Assembly: GCF_012932495.1 (NCBI RefSeq)
Contig: NZ_JABCNG010000001.1
Coordinates: 2,108,001-2,172,000 of the forward strand
Reading direction: 5' to 3'
DNA from: Novosphingobium sp. SG919
Lineage (GTDB): Bacteria > Pseudomonadota > Alphaproteobacteria > Sphingomonadales > Sphingomonadaceae
DNA: 64,000 nucleotides
The notes beneath the pieces were generated by a model. It was not told the origin of the DNA and did not search any database. It saw nothing but the letters and a program-made list of their open reading frames with translations. Below are positions 34,694 to 41,277 of this stretch, in pieces (the first letter of the stretch is position 1; the number at the start of each line of letters is the position of its first letter). The translations under genes were made by a program, and so were the position numbers.

Positions 34694-35517
34694 GCTGCCA
34701 TCCGGCGAGAGGCAAATGCCCGCGCTTGATCCAGTTCTGCCAGCAATTCGGCCAGCGGCGGAATGTTGTCATCGCGCTCGATCATCACCGCAACCGGGCC
34801 CACCAACGCCATCACATGCGCAAACAATGCCCAGACTGCGGGCGCGACAGGCTGGTCGTGCGTGTCGATCAACAACGTCTCGCCTTGGCTGTGGCCGGCC
34901 AGATGGATCTGCCTGACCCGATCCAGCGGCAGCCCCGCAACATAGGCAATGGGATCCAGGCCGTGATTGATCGCGGAAACGTGGATATTATTCACATCGA
35001 GCAGCAGTCCACACCCGGTCCGGTCAGCCACCGTGCGCAGGAACTCCCATTCGCTCATGTCCGACTGCGGATAGGTCATGTAGCTCGACGGATTTTCCAT
35101 CAACAATTGCCGGCCCAGCGCATCCTGAGCGCGCGCCAGATTGACGCAAACGGTCTCCAGCGCTTCGGCATTATAGGGAAGCGGCAGCAGATCGTGCGAA
35201 TTGAACCCCGGCGCGCGCGACCAACTGAGGTGATCGGAAACGAACAGCGGCTCGATCTCGTCGGCCAGCGCACGCAGACGGGTGAGATAATCTGGATCGA
35301 GCCCGTGGGCCGAGCCCACCGACAGCGATACGCCATGCAACGCCACAGGGTGGCGCTCGCGCACTTGCCGCAGGATGTGCCTTGGCCGCCCGCCCGCAAC
35401 CATGAAGTTCTCCGAAATCACCTCGACAAAGTCTACCGGGACGGCGGTTTCCAGAAATTCGGCATAGTGCGGCTTGCGCAGGCCAAGGCCGAAGCCGGAA
35501 AAGGTGGGTAGTGGCAC
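34690..35517 (-). CDS. bufB: BufB-type multinuclear non-heme iron oxidase (MNIO, DUF692)
   Basis: 275 residues, a TIM barrel of the DUF692/MNIO family that rewrites cysteines in ribosomally made peptides. Metal-ligand motifs are all present: VEVISENFM, LHGVSLSVGS, FVSDHLSW, LMENPSSY, LLLDVNNIHVS and QIHLAGHSQG. The start is a GTG at 35517 with AGGAGAG seven bases upstream. It sits 76 bases after a Cys-rich precursor gene and is coupled to bufC. It is the only MNIO gene in the window, although two precursor genes are present, so it may modify both. Confidence 0.93.
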   Translation of the reverse strand: MPLPTFSGFGLGLRKPHYAEFLETAVPVDFVEVISENFMVAGGRPRHILRQVRERHPVALHGVSLSVGSAHGLDPDYLTRLRALADEIEPLFVSDHLSWSRAPGFNSHDLLPLPYNAEALETVCVNLARAQDALGRQLLMENPSSYMTYPQSDMSEWEFLRTVADRTGCGLLLDVNNIHVSAINHGLDPIAYVAGLPLDRVRQIHLAGHSQGETLLIDTHDQPVAPAVWALFAHVMALVGPVAVMIERDDNIPPLAELLAELDQARAFASRRMAA

Positions 35518-35593
35518 GATCGCTCTCCTCGCACCTGCGCGCCGCTGCCCGTTGACGCGGGAAGCAGCACGCAGGCCGTTTGCTTCAGCGGGG

Positions 35594-35863
35594 TTACTTG
35601 GGCTCGGTCAGGCTCCCGCCGGCGGCCTTGCAGGCCTTGACTGACAGCGACTTGAAGCCCTGCCCCTTGCAGTCGTTCTGGCCCTTGCAATCGTGATTGC
35701 CGGACTTGCAATCCGACGTGCCCTTGCAGCTGTTGACGCCGTAGCAGTGAACCGTGGTTGCGCCGCTGGCGGCCATGGCCGGGGTAGCAACGGCAGCAGC
35801 CGAAACGGCGACGATGGCAGCCGAGGCAGCCAGGCTGAGGCTTGCGTTGAAAGTGTTCATCAT
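35594..35863 (-). CDS. bufA: Bufferin-type precursor peptide, CKG-repeat type
   Basis: 89 residues from the first of two ATGs at 35863, with AGGAG upstream. A signal peptide (cleavage probably after PAMA) sends it to the periplasm. The mature part has six cysteines in HCYGVNSCKGTSD and DCKSGNHDCKGQNDCKGQGF, plus one late Cys in VKACKAAGG. The repeated CKG units, next to bufB and bufC, identify it as a bufferin-like precursor: peptides whose cysteines are modified by the MNIO enzyme and which bind copper. A SigF-type promoter lies 43 bases upstream of the start. Differs clearly from the DUF2282-type precursor at 37303. Confidence 0.88.
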   Translation of the reverse strand: MMNTFNASLSLAASAAIVAVSAAAVATPAMAASGATTVHCYGVNSCKGTSDCKSGNHDCKGQNDCKGQGFKSLSVKACKAAGGSLTEPK

Positions 35864-35905
35864 AATGCTCCTGGGACGTGCATGTGCCGGGTGTGGCACC
35901 TGCTA

Positions 35906-35931
35906 TTCGTCGCCGTGACGGGCGCGGTTAC
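35906..35931 (-). promoter_or_regulatory. SigF-type promoter of the bufA-bufB-bufC operon (GTAACC-N16-CGAA)
   Basis: On the minus strand GTAACC (35931-35926), 16 bases, CGAA (35909-35906). The same boxes with the same spacing precede sigF and the second precursor gene. Predicted start near 35899, leader about 36 bases. Confidence 0.88.
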
Positions 35932-35944
35932 AGCAGCGCGAAAT

Positions 35945-36586
35945 TTACCAGCGCAGCAGGCGTGGGCCGACCAGCGCGCCCGCCAGGGCGGCCAGGCCGA
36001 TGCCGAGCGTGTACCAGGTCAGCACGAAGATCGCGGAAACCTCCGGGCAGTGGAGGCAATAGAGCGTTGCGCCCCAGGCACCGGCCGTCAGCCCCGCCGT
36101 TGCACCCGCCGCTCGCAGCCGGGTCGGCGCAAGATGCCGGAACGACCAGAGCAGGCCGCCGAAAATCGGCATCGACAGCAAGAACACCAGCGACGAGCAT
36201 ACGGTCCAGCTGTGGCCGAGCCACATCGCCAGCCACTGTGTCGGTGGTGCTCGGCTCATCTCGAAAAGGCCGATTACGGCAAGCGACAGGACCGGGATGA
36301 CCATCAGCCACATCCAGCCGAGCTTGCCGCTATCGGGACGGGCAAGGCGTGCCGTCGCCACGACCGCGCAGCTGCCCAGCGAGACCGTATAGCCCCACTT
36401 CATCCAGAACGAGTAATGCTGGATGGCCAGGGCCAGCTGCGGGTTCAGCCCCAGCAGCCACACGATCGGCACGAGCGCAAGGATCGCCCCCGCGCCGATC
36501 CCGATGGCGAGGCGACGCCCGACGGCATGACGCGGCACGGGTTTCACGTCCTTGGCCAGCGCCTGGATCAGTTCGTCGGTGTTCAT
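35945..36586 (-). CDS. nrsF: NrsF-type membrane anti-sigma factor (DUF1109)
   Basis: 213 residues, six predicted membrane helices after a short cytoplasmic N-terminus (MNTDELIQALAKDVKPVPRHAVGRRL). This is the DUF1109 anti-sigma family that holds SigF at the membrane; in Caulobacter a pair of cysteines is needed for response to metal or redox stress. Here Cys130 (WTVCSS) and Cys180 (LYCLHCPE, also Cys177) fit those positions, with a further Cys73. The ATG lies one base after the sigF stop, so the pair is co-expressed. Confidence 0.9.
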   Translation of the reverse strand: MNTDELIQALAKDVKPVPRHAVGRRLAIGIGAGAILALVPIVWLLGLNPQLALAIQHYSFWMKWGYTVSLGSCAVVATARLARPDSGKLGWMWLMVIPVLSLAVIGLFEMSRAPPTQWLAMWLGHSWTVCSSLVFLLSMPIFGGLLWSFRHLAPTRLRAAGATAGLTAGAWGATLYCLHCPEVSAIFVLTWYTLGIGLAALAGALVGPRLLRW

Positions 36587-36587
36587 C

Positions 36588-37124
36588 CTAGATCTCGCCT
36601 CTGATACGGGCCGCGAGCGCTTTCAAGCCGCGGTGCACCGACACTTTTACGTCTGATTCCCCCATCTTTGCCCGCGCCGCCGCCTCCGAGGTATTGAGAC
36701 CTTCGAGCCGGGTTGCGCGGATCGCCTGTGACTGCTTGGGTGGCAGCTCATCCAGCAGCCGGTCGACATCCAACCGCGCGTTGCTGGCATCCTCGAACCC
36801 TTCGGCGACAAGAATGTCGTCCAGCCCTTCGATCGTGCAGGTGCGGCCGCCGCGCCGAAAATGGTCGACCATCTTGTAGCGCGCGATGGCAAACAGCCAG
36901 CCACCGAACGGGCGATCCCGGTCGAACGTTGCCCGGCGCGTGTGCACGGCGATCAGCGTTTCCTGGACAAGGTCGTCGATGTCGTCGCGCCCGTCGCGCA
37001 TCCGGCGGCGATAGAACGCCTCGAGCACTGGAACGAGCGCGCGCAGCAACTGGGTCTGGCAGGCCGTGTCGCCGTCCAGTCCGCCAATCATCCACGCCTT
37101 CAGTTGGGATTCGTCCGCTCGCAT
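36588..37124 (-). CDS. sigF: ECF sigma factor, SigF type
   Basis: 178 residues. Sigma-2 (YRRRMRDGRDDIDDLVQETLIAVHTRRATFDRDRPFGGWLFAIARYKMVDHFRR) and sigma-4 (LPPKQSQAIRATRLEGLNTSEAAARAKMGESDVKVSVHRGLKALAARI) match the SigF group of alphaproteobacteria. I start at 37124 (GGGAG six bases upstream). The frame is open to 37181, but the SigF-type promoter at 37144-37169 lies inside that extension, so the longer form would not be transcribed from it. The promoter implies autoregulation, and identical promoters precede both precursor operons. Confidence 0.93.
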   Translation of the reverse strand: MRADESQLKAWMIGGLDGDTACQTQLLRALVPVLEAFYRRRMRDGRDDIDDLVQETLIAVHTRRATFDRDRPFGGWLFAIARYKMVDHFRRGGRTCTIEGLDDILVAEGFEDASNARLDVDRLLDELPPKQSQAIRATRLEGLNTSEAAARAKMGESDVKVSVHRGLKALAARIRGEI

Positions 37125-37143
37125 GTATGCTCCCGCCCCATGC

Positions 37144-37169
37144 TTCGCTGCAAGCTGCCCAACGGTTAC
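37144..37169 (-). promoter_or_regulatory. SigF-type promoter of sigF-nrsF (GTAACC-N16-CGAA)
   Basis: Minus strand GTAACC (37169-37164), 16 bases, CGAA (37147-37144). The predicted start near 37137 leaves just enough room for the ribosome site of the ATG at 37124. Confidence 0.88.
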
Positions 37170-37202
37170 ACGCCCGATCACAAAAAAACGAAAAAAGATT
37201 CT

Positions 37203-37228
37203 GTAACCGGTTCCGCCCAGCCTGCGAA
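37203..37228 (+). promoter_or_regulatory. SigF-type promoter of the second precursor gene (GTAACC-N16-CGAA)
   Basis: GTAACC (37203-37208), 16 bases, CGAA (37225-37228) on the plus strand, back to back with the sigF promoter; an A-rich stretch (37180-37199) separates the two. Leader about 68 bases. Confidence 0.88.
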
Positions 37229-37302
37229 TTGCCCCTTGCCGTCCTGGACCGGGTCACCGTCCGGGCGGGCAACACCGCTTTTCCATTCCCAGGAGCTTCA
37301 TC

Positions 37303-37569
37303 ATGACCATTACCCAAGCCGCCGCCGCCGTCGCGCTGTCTGTCGCGCTGGCCGGAACGAGCGTTCGCGCCGCCGACGCCCCCAAGACGGAGAAATGCTA
37401 TGGCGTGGCACTCGCCGGCAAGAACGATTGCAAGGCCGGTGCCGGCACCAGCTGTGCCGGAACTTCCGTCAAGGACTACCAGGGCAACGCCTGGAAAGCC
37501 GTGAAGATCGGGACCTGCACCGCGATCAAGACCCCGCACGGCATGGGCTCGCTCACCCCGCGCGGCTGA
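37303..37569 (+). CDS. bufA: Bufferin-type precursor peptide, DUF2282 type
   Basis: 88 residues. A signal peptide ([26 protein letters not shown]) is followed by [26 protein letters not shown] and KIGTCTAI: four cysteines in the exact DUF2282 pattern. This is the most widespread bufferin precursor family. CAGGAG precedes the ATG. Unlike the usual arrangement (precursor, MNIO, DUF2063, DoxX in one operon), it is followed directly by a DoxX gene, with bufB-bufC on the other side of sigF. Modification by that BufB is inference. Confidence 0.9.
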   Translation: MTITQAAAAVALSVALAGTSVRAADAPKTEKCYGVALAGKNDCKAGAGTSCAGTSVKDYQGNAWKAVKIGTCTAIKTPHGMGSLTPRG

Positions 37570-37642
37570 TCTGGATTGGCCCGGGCGCCGATGCCAGGCC
37601 GTCCGGGTCGCACCGCATGCCCCGTTGCTGGAGGCCAAAACG

Positions 37643-38104
37643 ATGAAAATGCTGATGACTCACTATCAGCGCGCTACCGATCTAGCCGGGCAGCTGTTGC
37701 CGGACTGGCTTTTGCTGCTTGTGGCCCGGCTGGGTGCAGCGGCAATTTTCTTCCTGTCCGGTCGGGCCAAGGTCGAAGGGTGGTTCACGATTACCGACGG
37801 CACCTTTGACCTTTTCGCCACCGACTATGCCCTGCCGTTCATCCCGCCCCACATTGCCGCCTATGCGGCAACCATTTGCGAACACCTGTTTTCCGCGCTG
37901 CTGGTGCTCGGTCTGTTCACCAGAGCCGGGGCGCTTGGCCTGCTCGGCATGACTCTGGTGATCGAGGTGTTCGTCTATCCTGATGCCTGGCCAACGCACC
38001 TGAGTTGGGCAGGCCTGCTCCTGCCTTTGCTGGCAAAGGGCGGCGGCCGCGTTTCGCTCGACAGCCTGCTGCGCCACAAGTCCAGGCTGGCGCATGCCAA
38101 ATAA
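37643..38104 (+). CDS. DoxX-family membrane protein of the bufferin locus
   Basis: 153 residues, four predicted membrane helices. [20 protein letters not shown] and [43 protein letters not shown] are typical of the DoxX proteins that close bufferin operons. GGAGG lies eight bases before the ATG at 37643. Role unknown; perhaps quinone-linked redox support for the oxidase or export step. The IS remnant starts 14 bases after its stop. Confidence 0.88.
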   Translation: MKMLMTHYQRATDLAGQLLPDWLLLLVARLGAAAIFFLSGRAKVEGWFTITDGTFDLFATDYALPFIPPHIAAYAATICEHLFSALLVLGLFTRAGALGLLGMTLVIEVFVYPDAWPTHLSWAGLLLPLLAKGGGRVSLDSLLRHKSRLAHAK

Positions 38105-38118
38105 CGGCGATGGCCATT

Positions 38119-38350
38119 TGAGTAGCCCCTGGTTTTTAGCAGAGGTTCGTCTCCTCGCTCAAAAGCGAGCGCGTCCGGCGCCGGACCTGTAAAACCCGCG
38201 ACGATGCCCGGCAGGACGTGTTTGATTGCGTCGAAATATTCTACAACCCGGTGCGCAAGCTCGCCAGGATCAGCATGCCGTCCCCCGTCGAGTTCGAACG
38301 GCAGCAGATCCTGACAAACAGAAGGCGTCTAGAAAACTAGGGGCTATTCA
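38119..38350. mobile_element. Internally deleted IS3-family element (232 bp, both ends kept)
   Basis: The left end TGAGTAGCCCCTGGTTTTT (38119-38137) and the right end GAAAACTAGGGGCTATTCA (38332-38350) are inverted repeats matching at 16 of 19 positions, with the TG...CA tips usual for IS3-family elements. Between them only the tail of the transposase remains. I see no clear target duplication (flanks att/gtt), which fits an old insertion. It sits just after the bufferin locus. Confidence 0.8.
38146..38340 (+). pseudogene. C-terminal fragment of IS3-family transposase (OrfB)
   Basis: The frame from 38146 reads FVSSLKSERVRRRTCKTRDD, then DVFDCVEIFYNP and MPSPVEFERQQIL, ending at the TAG at 38338. 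This is the last ~64 residues of the integrase-type OrfB. The DDE catalytic residues are largely gone, and a stop lies just upstream at the deletion joint near 38140. Confidence 0.85.
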
Positions 38351-38357
38351 GTTTGCC

Positions 38358-39338
38358 TCAGTTCACCTGGCTCGCTGTCCCTTCGGCGCGCTGCTTTATA
38401 ATAGCCAGAATATTGCTCTGAATGTCGCCCAACAGGATTTCGCCCCAAAGCTGGGCGTATAGATTGACGTGCGTCTTCGCGATGTAATGCGTCCGCAGGG
38501 TCAGCAACGTCCGGTTCGCGGCCAAAGGGGTCAGCGTGTAATCGCCGGTATCGATCTTCAGGAATTGCCCGTCCGGTGCAATATGCCGGTCCGTGTAGTC
38601 CTGGAGCGAGCTGTTGGTGAAGGCAAACGACCATCCAAGCCGCCGTCCCGGTTGCCATTGGGTGATCCGCTCCTCGAAATTGATGTGATCACCCCAATAG
38701 GCGGTGCGGATGGCGCCCACGCCATGCCCACTAATTGTGGTTGCACGCGGACGCGGCAGGCGCAGCATGCTTTGCGTGAAATTCCATTGCCCTTCGTCGC
38801 CCCCAATATGCGCGTTGGCTACGGCAAATGGCCAGACTTGCGCAGGCGCAGCCTCGATCACGATCGAGCGGGTGAGCGTGACCGGCTGCTCGGTGATCGG
38901 GATCCGGCTTTCCACGCTGCCACACATCAGCGGCAAAAAGAGCAGCGAAGCCTGAAATCGAGCCGGATGAGCCCGCCCTTTGCGCACGCGACGCAGGATG
39001 TAGACGCCAAGCCAGCCAAAGGCCAACCAGATGGGTGCCAGCATGACAAGGCAGATGACGCCCTCGCGCAGGAATATTGCCGATCCTGCGCAGACAATCG
39101 CGCCGAACACCGGCGGCACTGAAAGGTAAAAGGACCGTGGTCTCTCCAGCGCGGGATCCCCGACATAGCAGATCAAGGCGCAAAGATAGGCTGGCAGAAC
39201 GGCCAGGAACCACAGGCTGGCAAAGGCCACGCTGTTCGCCTTGCTGGCGTTTATCAGGATATAGGCGCTGAACGCGATGGCCAGTGCCAGCGTGAACCCC
39301 GCGAGGATGCGTCCGCGATAGAATGGAGCCTCGGTCAT
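38358..39338 (-). CDS. Membrane protein with C-terminal SRPBCC (START-like) domain
   Basis: 326 residues from the ATG at 39338, which overlaps the upstream gene (ATGA). The N-terminal ~150 residues contain about four membrane helices (GFTLALAIAFSAYILI, LWFLAVLPAYLCALICYV, VPPVFGAIVCAGSAIFL, GVICLVMLAPIWLAFGWLGVYIL). The rest is a polyketide-cyclase/START-like domain (LTRSIVIEAAPAQVWPFAVANAHIGGDEG ... WGDHINFEERITQWQPGRRLGWSFAF), which usually binds a lipid-like ligand. Third gene of a leftward operon with DUF2269 and an NAD(P)-binding protein. Function unknown. Confidence 0.8.
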   Translation of the reverse strand: MTEAPFYRGRILAGFTLALAIAFSAYILINASKANSVAFASLWFLAVLPAYLCALICYVGDPALERPRSFYLSVPPVFGAIVCAGSAIFLREGVICLVMLAPIWLAFGWLGVYILRRVRKGRAHPARFQASLLFLPLMCGSVESRIPITEQPVTLTRSIVIEAAPAQVWPFAVANAHIGGDEGQWNFTQSMLRLPRPRATTISGHGVGAIRTAYWGDHINFEERITQWQPGRRLGWSFAFTNSSLQDYTDRHIAPDGQFLKIDTGDYTLTPLAANRTLLTLRTHYIAKTHVNLYAQLWGEILLGDIQSNILAIIKQRAEGTASQVN

Positions 39339-39808
39339 AGTGCAAACTCCGGTTTGGCGACCATCAGCCAGAAGATGGCGATGACGCCGACAAAGGCAGG
39401 CCAGCCCAAGGCGAACCACCAGCGCGCCAGGCGATAATAGTGCCGGGGCAATTCGGTCCCGTCTGGCGTGGCTTCGGCGATGCGGCGCATGGCGATCTGA
39501 ATGGCCACCACCGGCAGCCAGCAAGCCCCCACCAGGATGTAGAGCACGATGGCGGCTACCAGCCATGGCGTGGTCAGCGGAAAGCCGGCCAGATGGGCCA
39601 GCCATACACCTGTCACCGGCTGCACAATGACGGCGGGCGTGGTGAACAGCCAATCGGCCAGTTCGACATTGCGGTTCACCACGCGTCGCGCCGCAAGCAC
39701 ACCCGAACGGTTGGCCATCCAGCCGTGAAACGCCGTGCCAAGGCCAGTGCCGAACAGCAGCGTCGAACTGAGGATATGGATGGTTTTGAGAAGCAGGTAA
39801 TCAGGCAC
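39335..39808 (-). CDS. DUF2269-family membrane protein
   Basis: 157 residues from a GTG at 39808 with GGAGAAG upstream; it overlaps the preceding gene by 8 bases and the following one by 4. Four membrane helices: LLLKTIHILSSTLLFGTGLGTAFHGW, TTPAVIVQPVTGVWLAHLAGF, PWLVAAIVLYILVGACWLPVV and WWFALGWPAFVGVIAIFWLMV. The histidine in KTIHI and the pattern match DUF2269, whose role is not known. It lies between two proteins that suggest redox and lipid handling. Confidence 0.82.
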   Translation of the reverse strand: MPDYLLLKTIHILSSTLLFGTGLGTAFHGWMANRSGVLAARRVVNRNVELADWLFTTPAVIVQPVTGVWLAHLAGFPLTTPWLVAAIVLYILVGACWLPVVAIQIAMRRIAEATPDGTELPRHYYRLARWWFALGWPAFVGVIAIFWLMVAKPEFAL

Positions 39809-41021
39809 GGGGCTTCTCCATCGCGTTAATGGCGAGAGACAGGCCGAGGACGGCGAGGTTCTTGACCAGGGCTCCAAAGGGATCGCCCCAGAGTTCGGGC
39901 GCGATGGCGGCAAGGATCAGGCTGTAGGCAACCATCAGCGCGACCCCCACCAGTGCGGCCCTGCGGCAGCGCAGGATCAAGGCAAGGGCAACCGTCATGT
40001 CCGCCAGCGATCCGGCCCAGACGGTGCCAATCGCGGCCTCCCCCGTCAGGCCGAGGCGGGCCAACAAGTGGGTGTTGCTCCCCATGGGCGTGAGCAACAG
40101 CGGCACCAACCCACCGGCCAGCCAGACGGCTGCCAAAAGCCCGCGCAGCGCAGGCTCCATCGGCACCAGGCGGGCGGCCAGCACATCGCCCTGCGTCGCC
40201 GGATGAGCGGCCAGGAATTGCGCGACAGGTTGCGGCACAAAACCCAGTGCAGTCACGAATGGCTCCACCGGCGCGGCATTTCCTGTATCCAGCATCGTGA
40301 GGCTGTCGTGCGTCACCGGGCCGATGCCCAGAGAGGCGACGACCCGCAGCATCCAGCGCGGGACCGGCAGGCTGCTGGCCACGCCAACGCCCAGCCAGTG
40401 TCGCAGAATGGCCATCAGGTCCAGGACGCGCATCGGTTGGGGCCCCACCGCATCCACCACCAAGCTCATGGGTAGTGGTCGCTGCAAAAGGCGCCAGATC
40501 GCATCCACAAGATCATCGATGGCGATAGGCTGCACCATGCCGCCGCCTATGTCGGGCATGAGCGGCAAGGCGGCCAAGGCGCTGAACAAGGCCGTGCTGC
40601 CCCCACCTAGCCCCACCACCAGCGAAGGGCGGACAATGGCCCAGCCCAGGTCCAGCTTGGTCAAGTGCTCGTCCGCTGCGCGCTTGCTGCGGTGATAGGC
40701 GGTGGTGCCCTCGCTGGCACCGAGCGCCGAAATTTGAACCACCCGCGCCACGCCCGCACGCGCGGCGCCATCGAACAGGGCGATAGCGCCTCGGGCATGG
40801 ACGCCATCATAGTCCGCCCCGGCAGCCAAGACGCCTGCGCAATTCACCAGCGCGTCATGGCCACACAACCGCTCGGTCCAGACAGTCGCATCGTCCCGGG
40901 CAAGATCGCAGGCAATATCTGCGCCGCGCCGCCCGGCCACCGTCACCGCGCAGCCTTCGGCGCGCAGCCGCCCGGCCAGATGCCCGCCGATGAAGCCACC
41001 GCCCACGATCATCACACGCAT
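39801..41021 (-). CDS. NAD(P)-binding protein fused to a DoxX-like membrane domain
   Basis: 406 residues from the ATG at 41021 (GAGGAAG six bases upstream). Residues 1-270 are an NmrA/SDR-like Rossmann domain (MRVMIVGGGFIGGHLAGRLRAEG, VQISALGASEGTTAYHRSKRAADE). Residues ~290-406 form four membrane helices of the DoxX-like type (LRGLLAAVWLAGGLVPLLL, LADMTVALALILRCRRAALVGVALMVAYSLILAA). First gene of the leftward operon, probably read from the sigma-54 promoter at 41179-41194. The fusion is known in proteobacteria, function unproved. Confidence 0.85.
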   Translation of the reverse strand: MRVMIVGGGFIGGHLAGRLRAEGCAVTVAGRRGADIACDLARDDATVWTERLCGHDALVNCAGVLAAGADYDGVHARGAIALFDGAARAGVARVVQISALGASEGTTAYHRSKRAADEHLTKLDLGWAIVRPSLVVGLGGGSTALFSALAALPLMPDIGGGMVQPIAIDDLVDAIWRLLQRPLPMSLVVDAVGPQPMRVLDLMAILRHWLGVGVASSLPVPRWMLRVVASLGIGPVTHDSLTMLDTGNAAPVEPFVTALGFVPQPVAQFLAAHPATQGDVLAARLVPMEPALRGLLAAVWLAGGLVPLLLTPMGSNTHLLARLGLTGEAAIGTVWAGSLADMTVALALILRCRRAALVGVALMVAYSLILAAIAPELWGDPFGALVKNLAVLGLSLAINAMEKPRA

Positions 41022-41178
41022 CGCGGCTTCCTCAATCCATGTTTGGCTGTGGGACACGCCGCCATACGGCTAGGCCCAGTGTAACGGCATGGGCGGGCTG
41101 CGAGGCAGCAATCGGGATCAACACGGTTGGCTCCTTTCCCGAGCTGCGGTCGGGATGACCGCGTCATGCCCCCGGCTT

Positions 41179-41200
41179 CGCAACTGGCATGCCAATTGCG
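41179..41200. promoter_or_regulatory. Two overlapping, back-to-back sigma-54 promoters
   Basis: Plus strand: TGGCATGCCAATTGCG at 41185-41200. Minus strand: TGGCATGCCAGTTGCG at 41194-41179. Each has GG and GC ten bases apart, as sigma-54 -24/-12 boxes need. Together they make a 22-base near-palindrome with one mismatched pair. The plus promoter faces the kinase/NtrC operon, the minus one the membrane operon starting at 41021. The neighbouring NtrC-type activator is the obvious enhancer protein. Confidence 0.75.
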
Positions 41201-41277
41201 AAGATTGCCGGAAAACCGGGACTTTTGCCGGTGAAGACCTCGTGCGAATGTAAACGACGTAAACGGAAACGCCTGCT

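Noticed and set aside
37125..37181. 19-codon N-terminal extension of SigF
   Set aside because: The SigF-type promoter lies within it and a good ribosome site precedes the ATG at 37124, so the shorter form is right.
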